Assembly: GCF_902806685.2 (NCBI RefSeq)
Contig: NC_048557.2
Location: 6,940,666 to 7,004,665 of the forward strand
Direction: 5' to 3'
DNA from: Maniola hyperantus
Taxonomy: Eukaryota; Arthropoda; Insecta; Lepidoptera; Nymphalidae
DNA length: 64,000 bases
Part shown: one piece after another, positions 1 through 11,609 of the stretch
How the letters are laid out: each line of letters opens with the position of its first letter
How positions within the stretch are numbered: position 1 is the first letter of the stretch
The notes under the pieces: model-generated
Told to the model about the DNA's origin: nothing
What the model saw: the letters and a program-made list of their open reading frames with translations, nothing else
Databases searched by the model: none
Program-made: the position numbers and the translations under genes

Positions 1-881
1 TAAATAGCTATCAGTTCGTAGTACGACATCTCTTTAAGTATGGAATGGTCTGGCTCAGCCTCAGCTCATTAGCTCGCGTTGATTCAACTCGTTACTCGCA
101 GGTGCCGCTAATGTCTCTAAGTGGAATCGATTTTGCTTCACGTTCTTACACAATCGAATTAAAAACTTCTTTAAGTAAAGACCTATTTATACGTCCATGC
201 GTTATGTTAGTAAAGTGCAAATCAACGATTACCTACTTCATTAAATACCTATCAGTTCATAGTACGAGATCTCTTTAAGTATGGAATGGTCTGGTTCCGC
301 CATAGCTCATTAGTTCGCGTTGATTCAACTCGTTACTCGCAGGTGCCGTTAATGTCTCGTAAGTGGAATCGATTTTGCTTCACGTTCTTGATTCTTTTTC
401 TTGATTTTGGCGATTTTGAGATGAGTAAAACCTTCAAGGACGCGTCATCGACTTGCTTATTTTATAAGTTTTTAAATTTGTTTCTTAACGCAACCTATTG
501 ATGTTCAATTTTAAATAGAAGTGTCAAGTATGCTAACCTAACAGCTCATAATTTTTTTTACTTCTTTCGGCAGTCCCCAGTAGGTATCTACTGACTGCTA
601 ATTTTTTTTATAATACATACCTAGTCATGGACGTATTTATACGTCCATTCATAAAGTTAGTAAAGTGCAAATTAATGATGGATAAAAAGAAATAGAAACA
701 CTAAACTAACTAAACACTAAACACTGCATTAAATACCTATCAGCTCGAGTCGTAGTAGATACGAGATCTCTAAGTATGGAATGGTCTGGTTCCGCCACAG
801 CTCATTAGCTCGCGTTGATTCAATTCGTTACTCGCAGCTGCCGCTAATGTCTCGTAAGTGGAATCGATTTTACTTCACGTT
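1..881. repeat. Degenerate three-copy tandem repeat, unit about 241 bp
   Basis: A 155-bp core, containing GGAATGGTCTGG, CGCGTTGATTCAA and GTGGAATCGATTTT, occurs at 1-155, 242-397 and 730-881. The linker containing TATTTATACGTCCAT and GTTAGTAAAGTGCAAAT follows copies 1 and 2. Copy 2 has about 230 bp of extra sequence (398-625) between core and linker, which explains the uneven spacing. Short ORFs inside are shared shadows of the repeat. The array may continue left of the window. I do not recognise the unit. Confidence 0.85.
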
Positions 882-1019
882 ATTAAGAAAATACTTACCC
901 CTTTACCCTACCTCCTTTGGGTTTGTGTTTGACCTAATAGTATATTAGTATTATAGTCCATTCCCACTTCTCGTAACTACCTAACCTACTCATCAACGGC
1001 TCAACCGATTATATTAAAT

Positions 1020-1215
1020 GATCATCATCATCATCATCATCATCAACTGATAGACGTCCACTGCTGGACATAGTTCTCTTGTAGGGGCTTCCACGCGCCA
1101 CGGTCTTGCGCCGGCTGAATCCAGCGACTCCCTGCGACTCGTCTGATGCCGTCCACCTATAGTCGAGGGTCTTCCAACGCTGCGTCTTCCGCTGTGAGGT
1201 CGCTATTGCCACTAT
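1020..1215 (-). mobile_element. RTE-clade LINE, 3' end fragment
   Basis: Starts with (ATC)n, the reverse of the short tandem tail typical of RTE elements. It continues into sequence that on the minus strand encodes a worn C-terminus of an endonuclease-reverse transcriptase (related to RWxxDxxRVAGxRWMxxAQDR). The 5' part is missing. Confidence 0.75.
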
Positions 1216-1235
1216 TAAATGATACGTCCCATACA

Positions 1236-1512
1236 TCGATCAGCCCATCGCCGCCGGTCCACCACTGAGAACGGGTCTCCTCTTCGAATGAGAAGAGGTT
1301 AGACCACAGTCCGCCACGCTAGCCAAGTGCAGATTGGCAAACTTTACACACCTTTAAGATCATTATGGAGAACTCTCAGGAATACAGGTTTCCTCACGAT
1401 GTATTCCTTTACTGATAATGCAATTGTTATTTAGTTGTTTAAAACAAACTCCGAAAAATTAGAGGGATCTAAGAACTCCCGACCTCGGAATAGGAGGCGC
1501 TAGGCTTCTCTA
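1236..1512 (-). mobile_element. tRNA-derived SINE-M copy
   Basis: Reverse-strand copy of the SINE whose body reads GAGAACTCTCAGG, GGTTTCCTCACGATG and CTCCGAAAAATTAGAGG. The tRNA-like head (boxes A and B) lies at the high-coordinate end and is degenerate. It abuts the RTE fragment. Confidence 0.75.
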
Positions 1513-1521
1513 TAGTCGTAT

Positions 1522-1716
1522 ACTAGCTGATGCCCGCGACTTCAACCGCGTGGATTTAGGTTTTTAAAAATCTCGTGGGAACTCTTTGATTTTCCCGGAT
1601 AAAAAGCAGCCATATCATATTACTCTTCGTCCTTTCAACTATCTCTGGTAGCTTAGTTATGGTTTGAAAGAAGGACAAACATACACACTTTTGCATTTAT
1701 AATATTAGTATAGATT
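1522..1716 (-). mobile_element. CTAG-A interspersed repeat
   Basis: Runs from ACTAGCTGATGCCCGCGACT to CATTTATAATATTAGTAT. This is the common lepidopteran element in inverted orientation; its class is unresolved. Confidence 0.75.
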
Positions 1717-1838
1717 CCTCATTGCTGAGGGTCGTGACACCTTTTCCTTAATCACATACCTAATGGCAGGAGTTCCCTTTGGATAATGACGCGGTGGGTT
1801 CCCAGATCCTTCCACTACCACTAGGCTATCACAGCTAA
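1717..1838 (-). mobile_element. SINE-like fragment, tRNA head at right end
   Basis: Ends with CCACTAGGCTATCACAGCT, the reverse of a tRNA-like box A head (GATAGCCTAGTGG). The neighbouring R1-clade LINE inserted exactly at this 5' end, using GGCTATCACAGCTAA as target. Confidence 0.6.
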
Positions 1839-2742
1839 ATTCGTGGGTATCGCACGGTATCTTGGACAGCCGCAACTCTTCTGGCGGGTGACCCACCCTG
1901 GGAACTTCAGGCTGAGGTGCTCACCGAGATATACCGCTACCGTGCGGTCACGAGGGCCCGGGGAGAGCGACCAGAGGCGGAGGAGAACCGCACAATAAGA
2001 GCCCTGGCTAGTGCAGCTCTGATCCATAGATGGGAGCAGGACTTAGAGACGCCTGCCGCCGGTACCTGGTCGGTTGAAGCGATTCGGCCATACCTTGAGC
2101 GATGGCTTAAAAGGCAACATGGAGTGCTGACGTACCGGCTGGTGCAGGTGCTTACAGGGCATGGCTGTTTTGGTAATTACCTGCATCAGATTGCGAGACG
2201 GGAGGAGACGCCGGCCTGCCACGAGTGTGGTGCACCAGAAGATACGGCATATCACACTTTGGTAGAGTGTGCGGCATGGGGACCTCAGCGGCACATCCTG
2301 TCGTCGACCCTCAGAGGAAGCCTCTCACTTTCGAATGCAATAGACGAGATGATCAGTAGTGAGACCAGCTGGGGCGTAATGGCCTCCTTCTGTGAAACTG
2401 TCATATCACTGAAGGAGGCCGCGGAGCGGGAACGAGAGCTAGACGCCGACGCCCACCCGCTCCGCAGAAGAAGACAGGGGAGGAGAAGGAGACAGTATGC
2501 TCACCTTCTACTGCCCTAGATATTGGGAGTAAACTTGTGCCGGCCCAACGCCAGGACGTCTCAGTCGCATCCGATATCCGGGATCCTGAGACGTCTTATA
2601 CTTGACGCGGACGGCACCGCTGGGTTTTTTAGTGGGTATGCTGATGGCGGTTAAAAAAAACCGCGAGTGAGTCCCACATACCCGCCCTTGTGCGGCATGC
2701 CTAATAGCATTTTTACCAGCGGAAAAAAAAAAAAAAAAAAAA
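1839..2742 (+). mobile_element. 5'-truncated R1-clade LINE with poly(A) and 15-bp TSD
   Basis: The insertion is bounded by the direct repeat GGCTATCACAGCTAA at 1824-1838 and 2743-2757. It holds the end of an ORF2 (to 2519), a 3'UTR of about 200 bp with GGGTTTTTTAGTGGGTATG, and a tail of about 20 A at 2723-2742. These are hallmarks of target-primed reverse transcription. The frame stays open from the insertion boundary to the stop, and the TSD copies are identical, so the insertion is young. R1-clade membership is inferred from the C-terminal motif and 3'UTR style. Confidence 0.9.
1842..2519 (+). pseudogene. LINE ORF2 C-terminal fragment (R1-clade reverse transcriptase)
   Basis: An open frame of about 225 codons enters from the truncated 5' boundary of the LINE with no start codon of its own (RGYRTVSWTAATLLAGDPP near its beginning). 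It covers the region after the reverse-transcriptase domain. The diagnostic part is GHGCFGNYLHQIARREE followed by a CCHC zinc knuckle, C-x2-C-x8-H-x4-C, at about 2217-2270. The C-terminus is Arg-rich. In a full element this protein nicks the target and reverse-transcribes the RNA; the endonuclease and RT catalytic domains are absent here, so this copy is inert. There are no frameshifts or stops up to TAG at 2517, consistent with recent insertion. Confidence 0.85.
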
Positions 2743-2757
2743 GGCTATCACAGCTAA

Positions 2758-3300
2758 TATTATATGGTCATAGAGATTTTGCATCACAAAGAGAAAACGG
2801 GGAATCACCGAAATTGTCTGCATTCCATACCCATTCATTATTATTGCGCTCGTCTCGTCATCAAAGTGTAACTTGTCATTCATTATATTTGACTCTAGCA
2901 TTCGAAAGTCGAAAAGCAGCATCAAAGCATAAAGCACGTTACACACGTGCCTTCCAAACACAAAACATAATATAGGCACCTATGTGAAGGGCCCTCTCGT
3001 TAAGTTGCAAACGTCAAAGCGCGTCCTTTTCACTGCGTTTATAATTTTAAAAAAAAACAGAAATGTACCTTCTATATAATTAACAGTGATGCAGCTCGGT
3101 GCTTTGAATCGTTGAGTGTCATAATGCTCGTTTGATGTTTTTTCTCTATTCAACAATTTGATTATGTGAGCGAAAATACCTACGTCAGCGTCTTTTAGAT
3201 TTTCAAGAACCGCTTTTCGCTTAATGTTCGAAGATTTTACCTATGTAATTAATTACTCCTTTACTTAGGTACGTGTAACAAGGCAACGATTGTTTTGTTT
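2758..3300. other. Gene-free AT-rich stretch
   Basis: No exon, repeat family or RNA gene recognised. Short ORFs on both strands at 2667-2979 overlap each other and read through the poly(A) tail of the LINE, so they are not taken as genes. Confidence 0.6.
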
Positions 3301-3301
3301 A

Positions 3302-3333
3302 TTGTGTTCGTGTGGGTGTGCATGTGTGTGTGT

Positions 3334-3404
<71 letters not shown>

Positions 3405-3416
3405 TGTGTGTGTGTA
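3302..3416. repeat. (TG)n microsatellite
   Basis: About 115 bp of TG dinucleotide repeat with a few GG and TA interruptions. Confidence 0.95.
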
Positions 3417-3586
3417 TAATTTATTAGTCACACTATTTCATGTTTGTATAGGTACGACATAAATATAATTAGGTATGACCATGTATTTTCGCTAATAAAT
3501 CTACTAATTGTTTTCTTTAGAGAATATAAGTTTTTGTTGCCCTGTCCACATTGAGCCAGTTTTGGTCAATGCAAGTACCGAATTAT

Positions 3587-3685
3587 ATCATCATCAGCAT
3601 CACAACCTTGATCCACAGTCCATCACGCTAGGCCAAGAGCGAATTGACATACAATACAACACACGCCTCTGAGAACATTATACTA
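3587..3685 (-). mobile_element. Degenerate SINE-M fragment
   Basis: Begins with CATCATCAGCATCAC and retains CACAGTCCATCACGCTAGGC and CCTCTGAGAACATTAT of the SINE body. It is heavily decayed. Confidence 0.45.
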
Positions 3686-4233
3686 AAATCTAAATAGAAT
3701 GTAGAGTGAAGGTAAAGAAAAAAAAACGATAAATCGATACAAAATCGTAATTTGCGTCTATTTTGCATAATCAAATGAGCAACATTAATTATGATATGAT
3801 ATAGGTATACATACTAATTAAATTATATAATTTATATGTACTTTTAATTGTTTCTGACAACTCAATCTAATCAATTTCGCGTTCCGAACGATTGAGCTGA
3901 TGAAAAGCATAAAATCATTTACATTATAATTATTTGTTGACGGTTTCCGTCACGCCGACTCCGGGTACAATTTTACCGCACTTTGTTTTATTTCTATAAC
4001 AATCAAAACTATTTGTTATAAGTCCCGCAAACTGCTAATGCGCGTGGCCGCCATTTAATGACATCAGCACTAGACTGAAGTTTCGAGCTGATGGTAACTA
4101 TATTTTAACTTAAATATAGTCAAATGACGTCAAAATGACGTCATTTCGATGTTAATGAGACATGGTTCCAGCGCAATAGCAATTTGCGGGACATTCGGCA
4201 AAAATATAAAAATAAATGCTCTTCATTGTTTTT

Positions 4234-4662
4234 AGGGTTCCGTATCTCAAAAGTTAAAAGGAACTCTTATAGAATCACTTCTTTGTCTGTCTGTCCCTCT
4301 GTAGTGTCTGTCAAAAAACCCTATAGGGTACTTCCCGTTGACCTAGAATCATGAAATTTGGTAGTTAGGTCTTATAGCACAAGCAAAGGATTAAATCCGA
4401 AAACGCGTTTTTGTGGTTACATCACAAGAAAAAAATTAAAATGTGTTCATGAAAAAATATTGCTATTTTCAACTTTCAAAGTAAGATTGCTATATCAAGT
4501 GGGGTATCATATGAAATGGCTTTACCTATACATTCTAAAACGGATTTTTATTTATTTTTAGGCATAATAGTTTTTGATTGATCGTGCAAAATGTCGATAA
4601 AATACGATTGTAGTACGAAACACTTAGTGCGCGAGTCTGACTCGCACTTGGCGGGTTTTTTA
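4234..4662 (+). mobile_element. GTTCC repeat, near full length
   Basis: From AGGGTTCCGTATCTC to GACTCGCACTTGGCGGG, about 429 bp. It contains the usual internal landmarks TACTTCCCGTTGACCTAGAA and CAAGTGGGGTATCATATGAA. The same family recurs at 18458, 19398, 34481, 48847 and 61001. Confidence 0.85.
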
Positions 4663-4930
4663 AAAGATACGTCTCTTTGAATCATTAAACAGCCCGTTGG
4701 ATCGATGACCTGAATGAAGATGGTGGCGGGAAGTGGAGAGCAAAAGCGAAGTAGCGTGTTTGGTGGAACTCTCTTGAAAAGACAGCAGTGGACGCATACC
4801 TACAGCTGATGGATTGGATTGGAAGTTTTAAGTAATTGTCAAAGTCATGATATACATATATCACAATATAGCGTTAAGCTAATTTTTAGCGTGAAAAAAT
4901 AGTTTTGGCACTTTGAGGAATTATTATTAT

Positions 4931-5151
4931 CCATACTAATATTATAAATGCGAAAGTGTGTCTGTCTGTCTGTCTGTCTGCTAGCTTTTCACGGCTCACC
5001 CGTTTAACCGATTTTTATGAAATTTGGTACAGAGATAGCTTGCATCCCGGCACCGGACATAGGCTACTTTTGATCCCGAAAATTCAGAGAGTTCCTACGG
5101 GATTTTTAAAAACCCAAATCCACGCGGACGAAGTCGCGGGCATCTTCTAGT
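4931..5151 (+). mobile_element. CTAG-A interspersed repeat, complete
   Basis: Runs from CCATACTAATATTATAAATG through (TGTC)n to GTCGCGGGCATCTTCTAGT. A short ORF over the TGTC tract is a shadow. Confidence 0.85.
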
Positions 5152-5191
5152 ACAAAATAATTTAATGTTCTAGCATAAGACTAGATTATAA

Positions 5192-5358
5192 CATTGGGTT
5201 ATTCAAGGGGCGGACCAACAAATTCCTAAAAGGCCGGCAACGCATCGGCGACTCCTCTGGTGCTGCAAATGTTCATGGGCGGCGGTAATCACTTAACATC
5301 AGGTGACCCGCATGCTCGTTTGCTCGCTATATCTATTAAAAAAAAAAAGAAAAAAAAA
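5192..5358 (+). mobile_element. SINE-D copy with A-rich tail
   Basis: Contains AAAGGCCGGCAACGCATCGG, GTTCATGGGCGGCGGTAATC and CAGGTGACCCGCATGCTCGT and ends in an A-rich tail at 5336-5358. Related copies lie at 36892, 37539, 42810 and 58433. Confidence 0.75.
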
Positions 5359-7193
5359 CCGTAACTGGGTAACTGATCATAGAAAAATATTAAAAAATTC
5401 TTGATTATTTTTTTCTAACAGCTCAATATTTTTAACGTTATTTTTTCTACTGTCTATACTTACCTAGTACCTACCAACATTCTAACACTTGTGTAGCGCA
5501 GTTCAAGTCGATAAATCAAAGAGTTATTGTGTATTCAACACAACACCTCTGAGCTGCTTCAGTCGGTTAAAAATAAATAAAAAAGCTCTATGATATCATT
5601 GCTTAGGAATTAGAGGTATGGGTATTATATATTTTAAATTATTTATAACAAATAACCCTCCCCGACTTCTGTTATAGTCTAAGAGATACGTGGGAAAATC
5701 TCAAGTTTCAAAACAAAGCAGCAGGGCGTAAGCAGTTATGTTAGTCAGTCAGTTTCTTCGTTTTATACAAGGCGACTGGTAAAACGTCCTAAGTAAAAAG
5801 TATCTACCTCTACCTGAGTAAAACTTGAAACCTTTTCTTTCAAAATCGTTTTTATAGATTTTTGACAAAAATTTAAACAAATTTAAAAAAAATAACACTT
5901 TTTAAATACCTACCTTTAACAAATTCGTTAATATGAACTGTTAAAAATGGAACAATAAGTACCTACCTAGGTATTAAAACCGGCACATCAGACGTAAAAA
6001 CAAAAGAAAAAAATTAAACATAATAAGCGAGATACATCGAAAGCTTTTTACTGTAAAAAGGCTCTATCTTAATCCTTATTAAGCCTCATCGTCAAGGGTG
6101 AGAGGCTATTGAGACGAAAGAGGTGTTATTTTGAGCCCATCGGGGATTATTTTAACTTTTTTTCTTCTTAACAAACTTTAGGTCGTAATACAGAAGGCGG
6201 TGTTAATATCAATTTTAAGAAGATTATAATACCTACACACAAATTGATTTTATTCATCTAAAGTATCATTAAAAAATATTGTACTAAACACATATTTTTT
6301 TTAAATTTTCGAATAAAAAAACTTAAGAACATTGAATTTTTCCCCTTTCACAATTAGATAATAAGCAATTACACTGTACCAAACATGTACCTAATAGGTT
6401 CAGTTTTCTAAATAAAAAAAAAGTATACCTACTATCTTATATATTTTGTCGGTAATTTAAAAAGAGAAAAATGAATCGTCATACACAGCATTTTTTCTTT
6501 CACTTTAAATGTGGATCACCAGTAGGTAAGGCCGATCGTAAACGCTCCCTTGACATTTGCTCCCAAAATCTTTTACTACCGTGTAATGACAGCATGTGAG
6601 AACTTAGATACAACTGTCAATGGTTATGTCTCTTTTGTCAAAAAATATGTCATTAATAGGTGAAAAAATTGTCACATTCAATCGGCACCCTTGTTACATA
6701 ATGGCGATGTCAACACTTGAACAGCTTTTCAAGTATAAATAATAGTTTTACTACAATAGTAGCGTAGCAACTTTGTCGGCGTATGAATTGGCGTCGATTT
6801 ATTGATTTTGTGATGACTTTTTTGTACCGTTTGTCGGTGATATGGTACTTATCTTATAAAAGAAAAGTATGTTAAGTTTTTTTTGTTTTATTGAAGTTTA
6901 AAGCAATGATATTCGTGAATGAATAAATTTAACACATTTTTTACATAAAAAAATATAGGTAGGTACTTGCGTAACCTACTTTCAATCATATAGTGTTTTA
7001 AGCGGACATTAACCTTAGGACTGTCAATAAAAATAAATTATAGTTAAAAATTATATTGACTAAGATATTTTTTTAAATATGCCCTTTGCACCAAAAAAAC
7101 CAAATAAAACAGTCATATCTCTTTAAACAGCAATCACTTATTGACAAAAAAATGTTGAAATCCAAAAAATAAACCTAAAAAAACTACTCTGGT
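5359..7193. other. Long AT-rich intergenic stretch
   Basis: No ORF, exon signature or known repeat that I can support. It holds scattered TACCTA tracts and poly(A)/poly(T) runs. Confidence 0.5.
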
Positions 7194-7430
7194 CTAGAAA
7201 AAACTATAGGTACATAAAATAAATAAAAACTGAAAAGTGCTACACAATAGTTTTCATAAAATATCCTACACATACCTACCTAAGCTTTAAAAACAACTAT
7301 CCTCTAGAAAAAACTATAGGTAGGTACATAAAATAAATAATAGCTGAAAAGTGCTACACAATAGTTTTCATAAAATATCCTAGACATACCTACCTAAGCT
7401 TTAAAAACAACTATCCTCTAGAAAAAACTA
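7194..7430. repeat. Tandem duplication, units of 110 and 114 bp
   Basis: Units start with CTAGAAAAAACTATAGG at 7194 and 7304, and a partial third starts at 7418. The two full units differ mainly by GGTACAT versus GGTAGGTACAT, so the length difference lies in the TAGG tract. Confidence 0.9.
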
Positions 7431-8529
7431 TGATAGTAGAAATTATATTACCTATCTACTTTTCAAAACATTTTTCAAAAAAAAATAGGTAGGTACATAT
7501 TTTCATGAGTACATTTTCCGTAGGTTACCTACTCTACAAACGTAAAAAGAATTTTCAAAGAGTAGGTAGGTACACATTTTAGCAAATTGAGACCCGCATC
7601 ACTGTCACCCATTGTATCCCAAGTATCATTTACCGCAAAAATTATTTGAATTATTTGCCACAATACATCGAGATCTCTATTTAACGAAATTACAAAAATT
7701 TCGGACACAACCTTTCACAATACATTCCATAGGTACGTTTCGGTATAGTTCAAAGAGGTATTGTTGCTTTTTTTGGTCCCATTTGGTAGATCTGTAATGT
7801 TTTATGTTCGCTATCGGTAGCTAATATTGAAATTACTTCGATGACATGGAAATCAATTATTTTATGAAAAAGAAGTATACATATTTTTTTTGAAAATTGA
7901 TAAAGGTTTACAAAAGTAAAAAACTTTTTTACAAATTTGATAAGTGTTTTTATATGAATGAGGTACAATAATAATTAAAAGCTATGAAAAATGATTCAGA
8001 TTTTCTCAAAATTAATGATTTTTTCGAAAAATAATATTGAACAGCGGTAAAATAAAAAAATTACTAAAATGTACCTACCTACCTACAGCTACAGCCATCA
8101 CCCATGATATAGGTACCAGGTTCACTTTTAGCAAAATAATAGTTAATTTACTTATTCTTTGTCAACGAAAGTGTTTATTTTCACAACCTATTCAAAACAA
8201 AATCTTAATCATTTTGAATTTTCCAACAATAGCAACTATCACATTTCAAATTGTGAATGGGGAAAAAAACTAACAATAAGTATAAATGTTTACTATTACA
8301 AATTATCTCTAACAATGAGACGCGAGGTCCAAGATTCGATTATTGTTCAAAAAGTCCCGCATCAGGAATTTGCGCTAAACAAAAATATCAAATTACAAGC
8401 CGGGATATGATAGAGACGTTCACGTTTGAAACAGGTAGAGGTTTTAATATATTTTTTGTTGACGGTAACTTGGATCGATAATATGTTTTATATTATTTTT
8501 GACATGTTTTTTTTTGTCTTAGGTTTCTT
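7431..8529. other. AT-rich stretch, no gene recognised
   Basis: Several overlapping ORFs of 60-83 codons occur but lack coding texture, start context or recognisable motifs. No repeat family identified. Confidence 0.5.
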
Positions 8530-8580
8530 AATTTTTTTAAGTCTTAAAAATACCTTCTATTTTTAAGACTTAAAAAAATT
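8530..8580. repeat. Perfect 23-bp inverted repeat with 5-nt loop
   Basis: Arms 8530-8552 and 8558-8580 (core TTTAAGTCTTAAAAATA) are exact reverse complements. It is an AT-rich cruciform or hairpin, possibly a remnant of a palindromic MITE. Confidence 0.9.
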
Positions 8581-9475
8581 GATTATACAGAATCTTTATA
8601 AGACACATTAAACTTATTTCTTCCTTTAGTCCGTAGTTCCGTTTTGGTCCGTATTCACTTTAAAACTTTAAGTATCTAGGTAGGTATGTACTCATCATCA
8701 TCATCATCATCGTTATCGTCATCGTCGACTAATACCTACTTACTTTATTTTTTATATCATCCACTAATCTTTAAAGAATACCTATTAGGTATATGCAACT
8801 ATCTATTATTATAATTATAAAAATAATGAGTAAAATATTATTTTTTTGAGATTTTTTTAAAAAAAAATTCACTCTTATCAGAACCCTCTAAATTTCTTTC
8901 TAAAAACTCCAGGAGATTTTTAAAAAAAATGATTTATTAGAGAATTGAGATAGACCTTAGGCATTTTGATATAGGTACATATTATTTAAATATAATATGA
9001 ATTGAATTCCATCCATACATATTAGAATCACAATATACCTATCATGTGTCAAGTAACATGTTCAGTAAGTAACATTCGTAGTGCAAAAATGGTTAGAATG
9101 TAGCGTCATACCCCTATATCTACAATTGCAAAATATCATAAAGCAGACATAACAAGGCTTGAAGTCAGTCCGGAATCGACCTACCTAAATCGATGCGTCG
9201 TCGGTAAGGTAGAGCAGAACACAAAAACAGTCGGTAACACCAAAATATCACTAAAACTAAACACAGTCCGAAAATCTATTGAACCGTTCGAGCGCGTGCC
9301 TATTCTTTAATTTGACAAGTTTCTGAACCCGGTCGGGGTCCAACGTACCGCGAAATCATCGAATGCCCTAAGTATTGGTGAGGCCGTTCGAAAGCTACGA
9401 ACCGTTTCCGATGTCACGGCTCGCTTACGACTGGCCGAGCCATCTGATTCCAAGTCAGCCGTGTGAGCATCAGAG
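8581..9475. other. AT-rich stretch with a short (ATC)n
   Basis: A (TCA)n run lies at about 8692-8727. Otherwise no feature recognised until the GC-rich block beginning near 9290. Confidence 0.5.
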
Positions 9476-9630
9476 GGGCGGGGCCTAGAGGGGCCGTGTA
9501 GCCCGTGTGTAGGCACCCTAGGGTGGGTGCGCACACAGCCACGACCCATGCTACGACACGCACACATGCACAACTGTGTAACAATTCACGCCCACATAAA
9601 AGCGGTTTGCAATGTGGCGTTCCAGTCGCG
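9476..9630 (+). promoter_or_regulatory. Possible TATA promoter in a GC-rich block
   Basis: Sequence composition changes to CpG-rich at about 9290-9600. It contains GGGGCGGGGCC (a GC-box-like site at about 9476), ATAAAAG at 9596-9602 and an initiator-like CCAGTC with A at 9624, about 27 bp from the TATA. Downstream is an unrecognised ORF that could begin ATG...MLYDSM and meets TAGGTAACG, a donor-like site near 9743. This is a guess from signals only; no protein is recognised. Confidence 0.2.
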
Positions 9631-9639
9631 GGTATGCTG

Positions 9640-10775
9640 TATGATTCGATGTTCGAATTTGGATTTCAAGTTTTTCACATAGAAAAGTTCGTTTGCGTTT
9701 TCAGTTTAGATTTGGTTTATAGAAAAGCACTGGTATATTCAGTAGGTAACGTACGGGCCCAAGTTGCGATGTCCTTATGGAAAGTTACAAAAGTTTTCCA
9801 CGGTTTATTAACGGAACTTTGTCTCGGTATTTTTAGTAAAGATGGTTGTAAAGTTTTATAACGCGAGTTGCTAGTTGGAAAAATGCAGTTGTTTTACGGG
9901 AAAACTGTATTTTGTTATTTATGAAGTCAAGTGTGCCTTAACTCTACTTTTCTCAATTTAAAAATGTAGGTAGGTAGGTACCTAGTAAATTTGTAAACGA
10001 TAACTAAAATACATTTATTTACGAATTTGCTCGTACTTTTTTTAAATAAGTAAATCAAGGTAAAAAGTTACAAAAGTAAATTGGCATTTTATCTAATAAG
10101 TTATACCTATTTATATAAAAAGTATTATTAATTATTTTTCTCTGTGCTATATCATGCATTCAGTCTTCCAACTAGGTACCTATGAGCAGATACCTACCTA
10201 CCATGTTAGATATTTTGTAAGGTGGCCCTTATTAGGAAGCGACCCTTAAGTATTAACCGATCTTACCTTAGGTAGATTTTTCTCACTTTAGGTATGACTA
10301 TTTTCCACAGGAAAAGTCATAGGTATTAATAGATAGATACCTATAGGTAGGTAGGTATATACCTGGTTTTAATATTCACTGAACTACAATTATTATTAAA
10401 TTATTTCTTAATTTTATACAAGTAGATACCTACCTAATAGGTAGGTATACCTACTTAGGTGAATAGAAAGAGGAGTATAGGTAGACGATTTTATAGATAG
10501 GTAAAAATTTGGTAGGCATTGTCTTTTTGCTAGTTAAATACATTATGTAATCTAGTAACTAATATAGGATACTGATCCAAAAAAATAGGCAAGTAGGTAC
10601 AATATGTTTTATGAGGCAAAACCACTAAAACCGGGGTATTTCAGACCGCGGCCGCTCGTAAACGGTTAGGTTTTACAGCCCCCCGTCTTGGGGTTATTAT
10701 ATCCTTACCAAGCAAGAAAGGATGTTAAATTTTTACATCTTACGGGTTGAATATCACTTCTGGAATATACCTACT
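9640..10775. other. Intergenic stretch rich in TAGG/TACC tracts
   Basis: Clusters of (TAGG)n and (TACC)n lie at about 9967-9982, 10186-10202 and 10318-10460. No gene or repeat family recognised. Confidence 0.5.
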
Positions 10776-11089
10776 TCATCATCATCATCGTGATCAACCC
10801 ATCGCCGGCTCACTACAGAGCACGGGTCTCCTCTCAGAGTGAGAAGGGTTTTGGCCATAGTCTACCACGCTGGCCAAGTGCGGATTGGAAGACTTCACAC
10901 ACCTTTGAGAACTCTCAGGCATGCAGGTTTCCTCACGATGTTTTCCTTCACCGTTAAAGCGATATTTTAATTACTTTTAAAAACGCACATAAAAAAAACG
11001 CACATAAAAAGTTAGAGGTGCGTGCCCGGGATCGAACCCCCGACCTCTGATTGAAAGACAGACGTCCTAACCACTAGGCTACCACAGCT
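10776..11089 (-). mobile_element. SINE-M, full length, (GAT)n tail at left
   Basis: Reading the minus strand there is a tRNA-like head (AGCTGTGGTAGCCTAGTGG, box B GGTTCGATCCC), the body with CTTCACCG/CTCTCAGG landmarks, and a (GAT)n tail. An internal 16-bp direct repeat (AACGCACATAAAAA, twice near 10983) lengthens this copy. It is a Pol III retroposon, not a functional tRNA gene. Confidence 0.85.
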
Positions 11090-11609
11090 TACTTACCACA
11101 GCTGGAATATATTTAGGTAGTTCTAATCTAACTAGCTGACCTGCCCTGGCTTTGCTTGAATTGAATTTATGAAAATCCTCTCTTTGAAAATCTTCGTGCA
11201 AAATCTCAAGTTTCGAGGTCCAGTGGTATGAGTTGTAGGTAGGTAAGTAAGTAGGCACATTGATAATATGTCAGTTAGTCTGTTGCCTTTTCGCTGAGAA
11301 AATGTGGCGTCATCCGTATTTTCAGTACTTACCTACTGAAAAGCAGGCCTCTTGCGTCTCTAAGTATTTAGGTAGGTATACAAAGTATGTAATAGGTATG
11401 TACCTACCTACACTGCTCGTATCTAATAGATATTATGCGCATGGTATGCGATCAAACTTCGTGGCTTCAGTCATAAGAATTTTGAAAAGTCCGTCATTAG
11501 GTATTCCTTGTCTACCTTTGTCTACTTTATAAAGGTAACCTCTGTGAAATATTTTAGCTTTATATGTCCAAGGGCTTGGCCCAGTAATGAGCAAGTCTAT
11601 CATGATACT

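Noticed and set aside
1009..1236. 75-codon minus ORF ending in poly-Asp
   Set aside because: Worn RTE C-terminus reading through the (GAT)n tail.
9505..9861. 118-codon ORF as a gene
   Set aside because: Starts inside a CpG-rich block, with no motif or homologue recognised; kept only as a possible promoter region.
10776..11089. tRNA gene on minus strand
   Set aside because: Box A and B present, but the same head and body recur in many SINE-M copies across the window.
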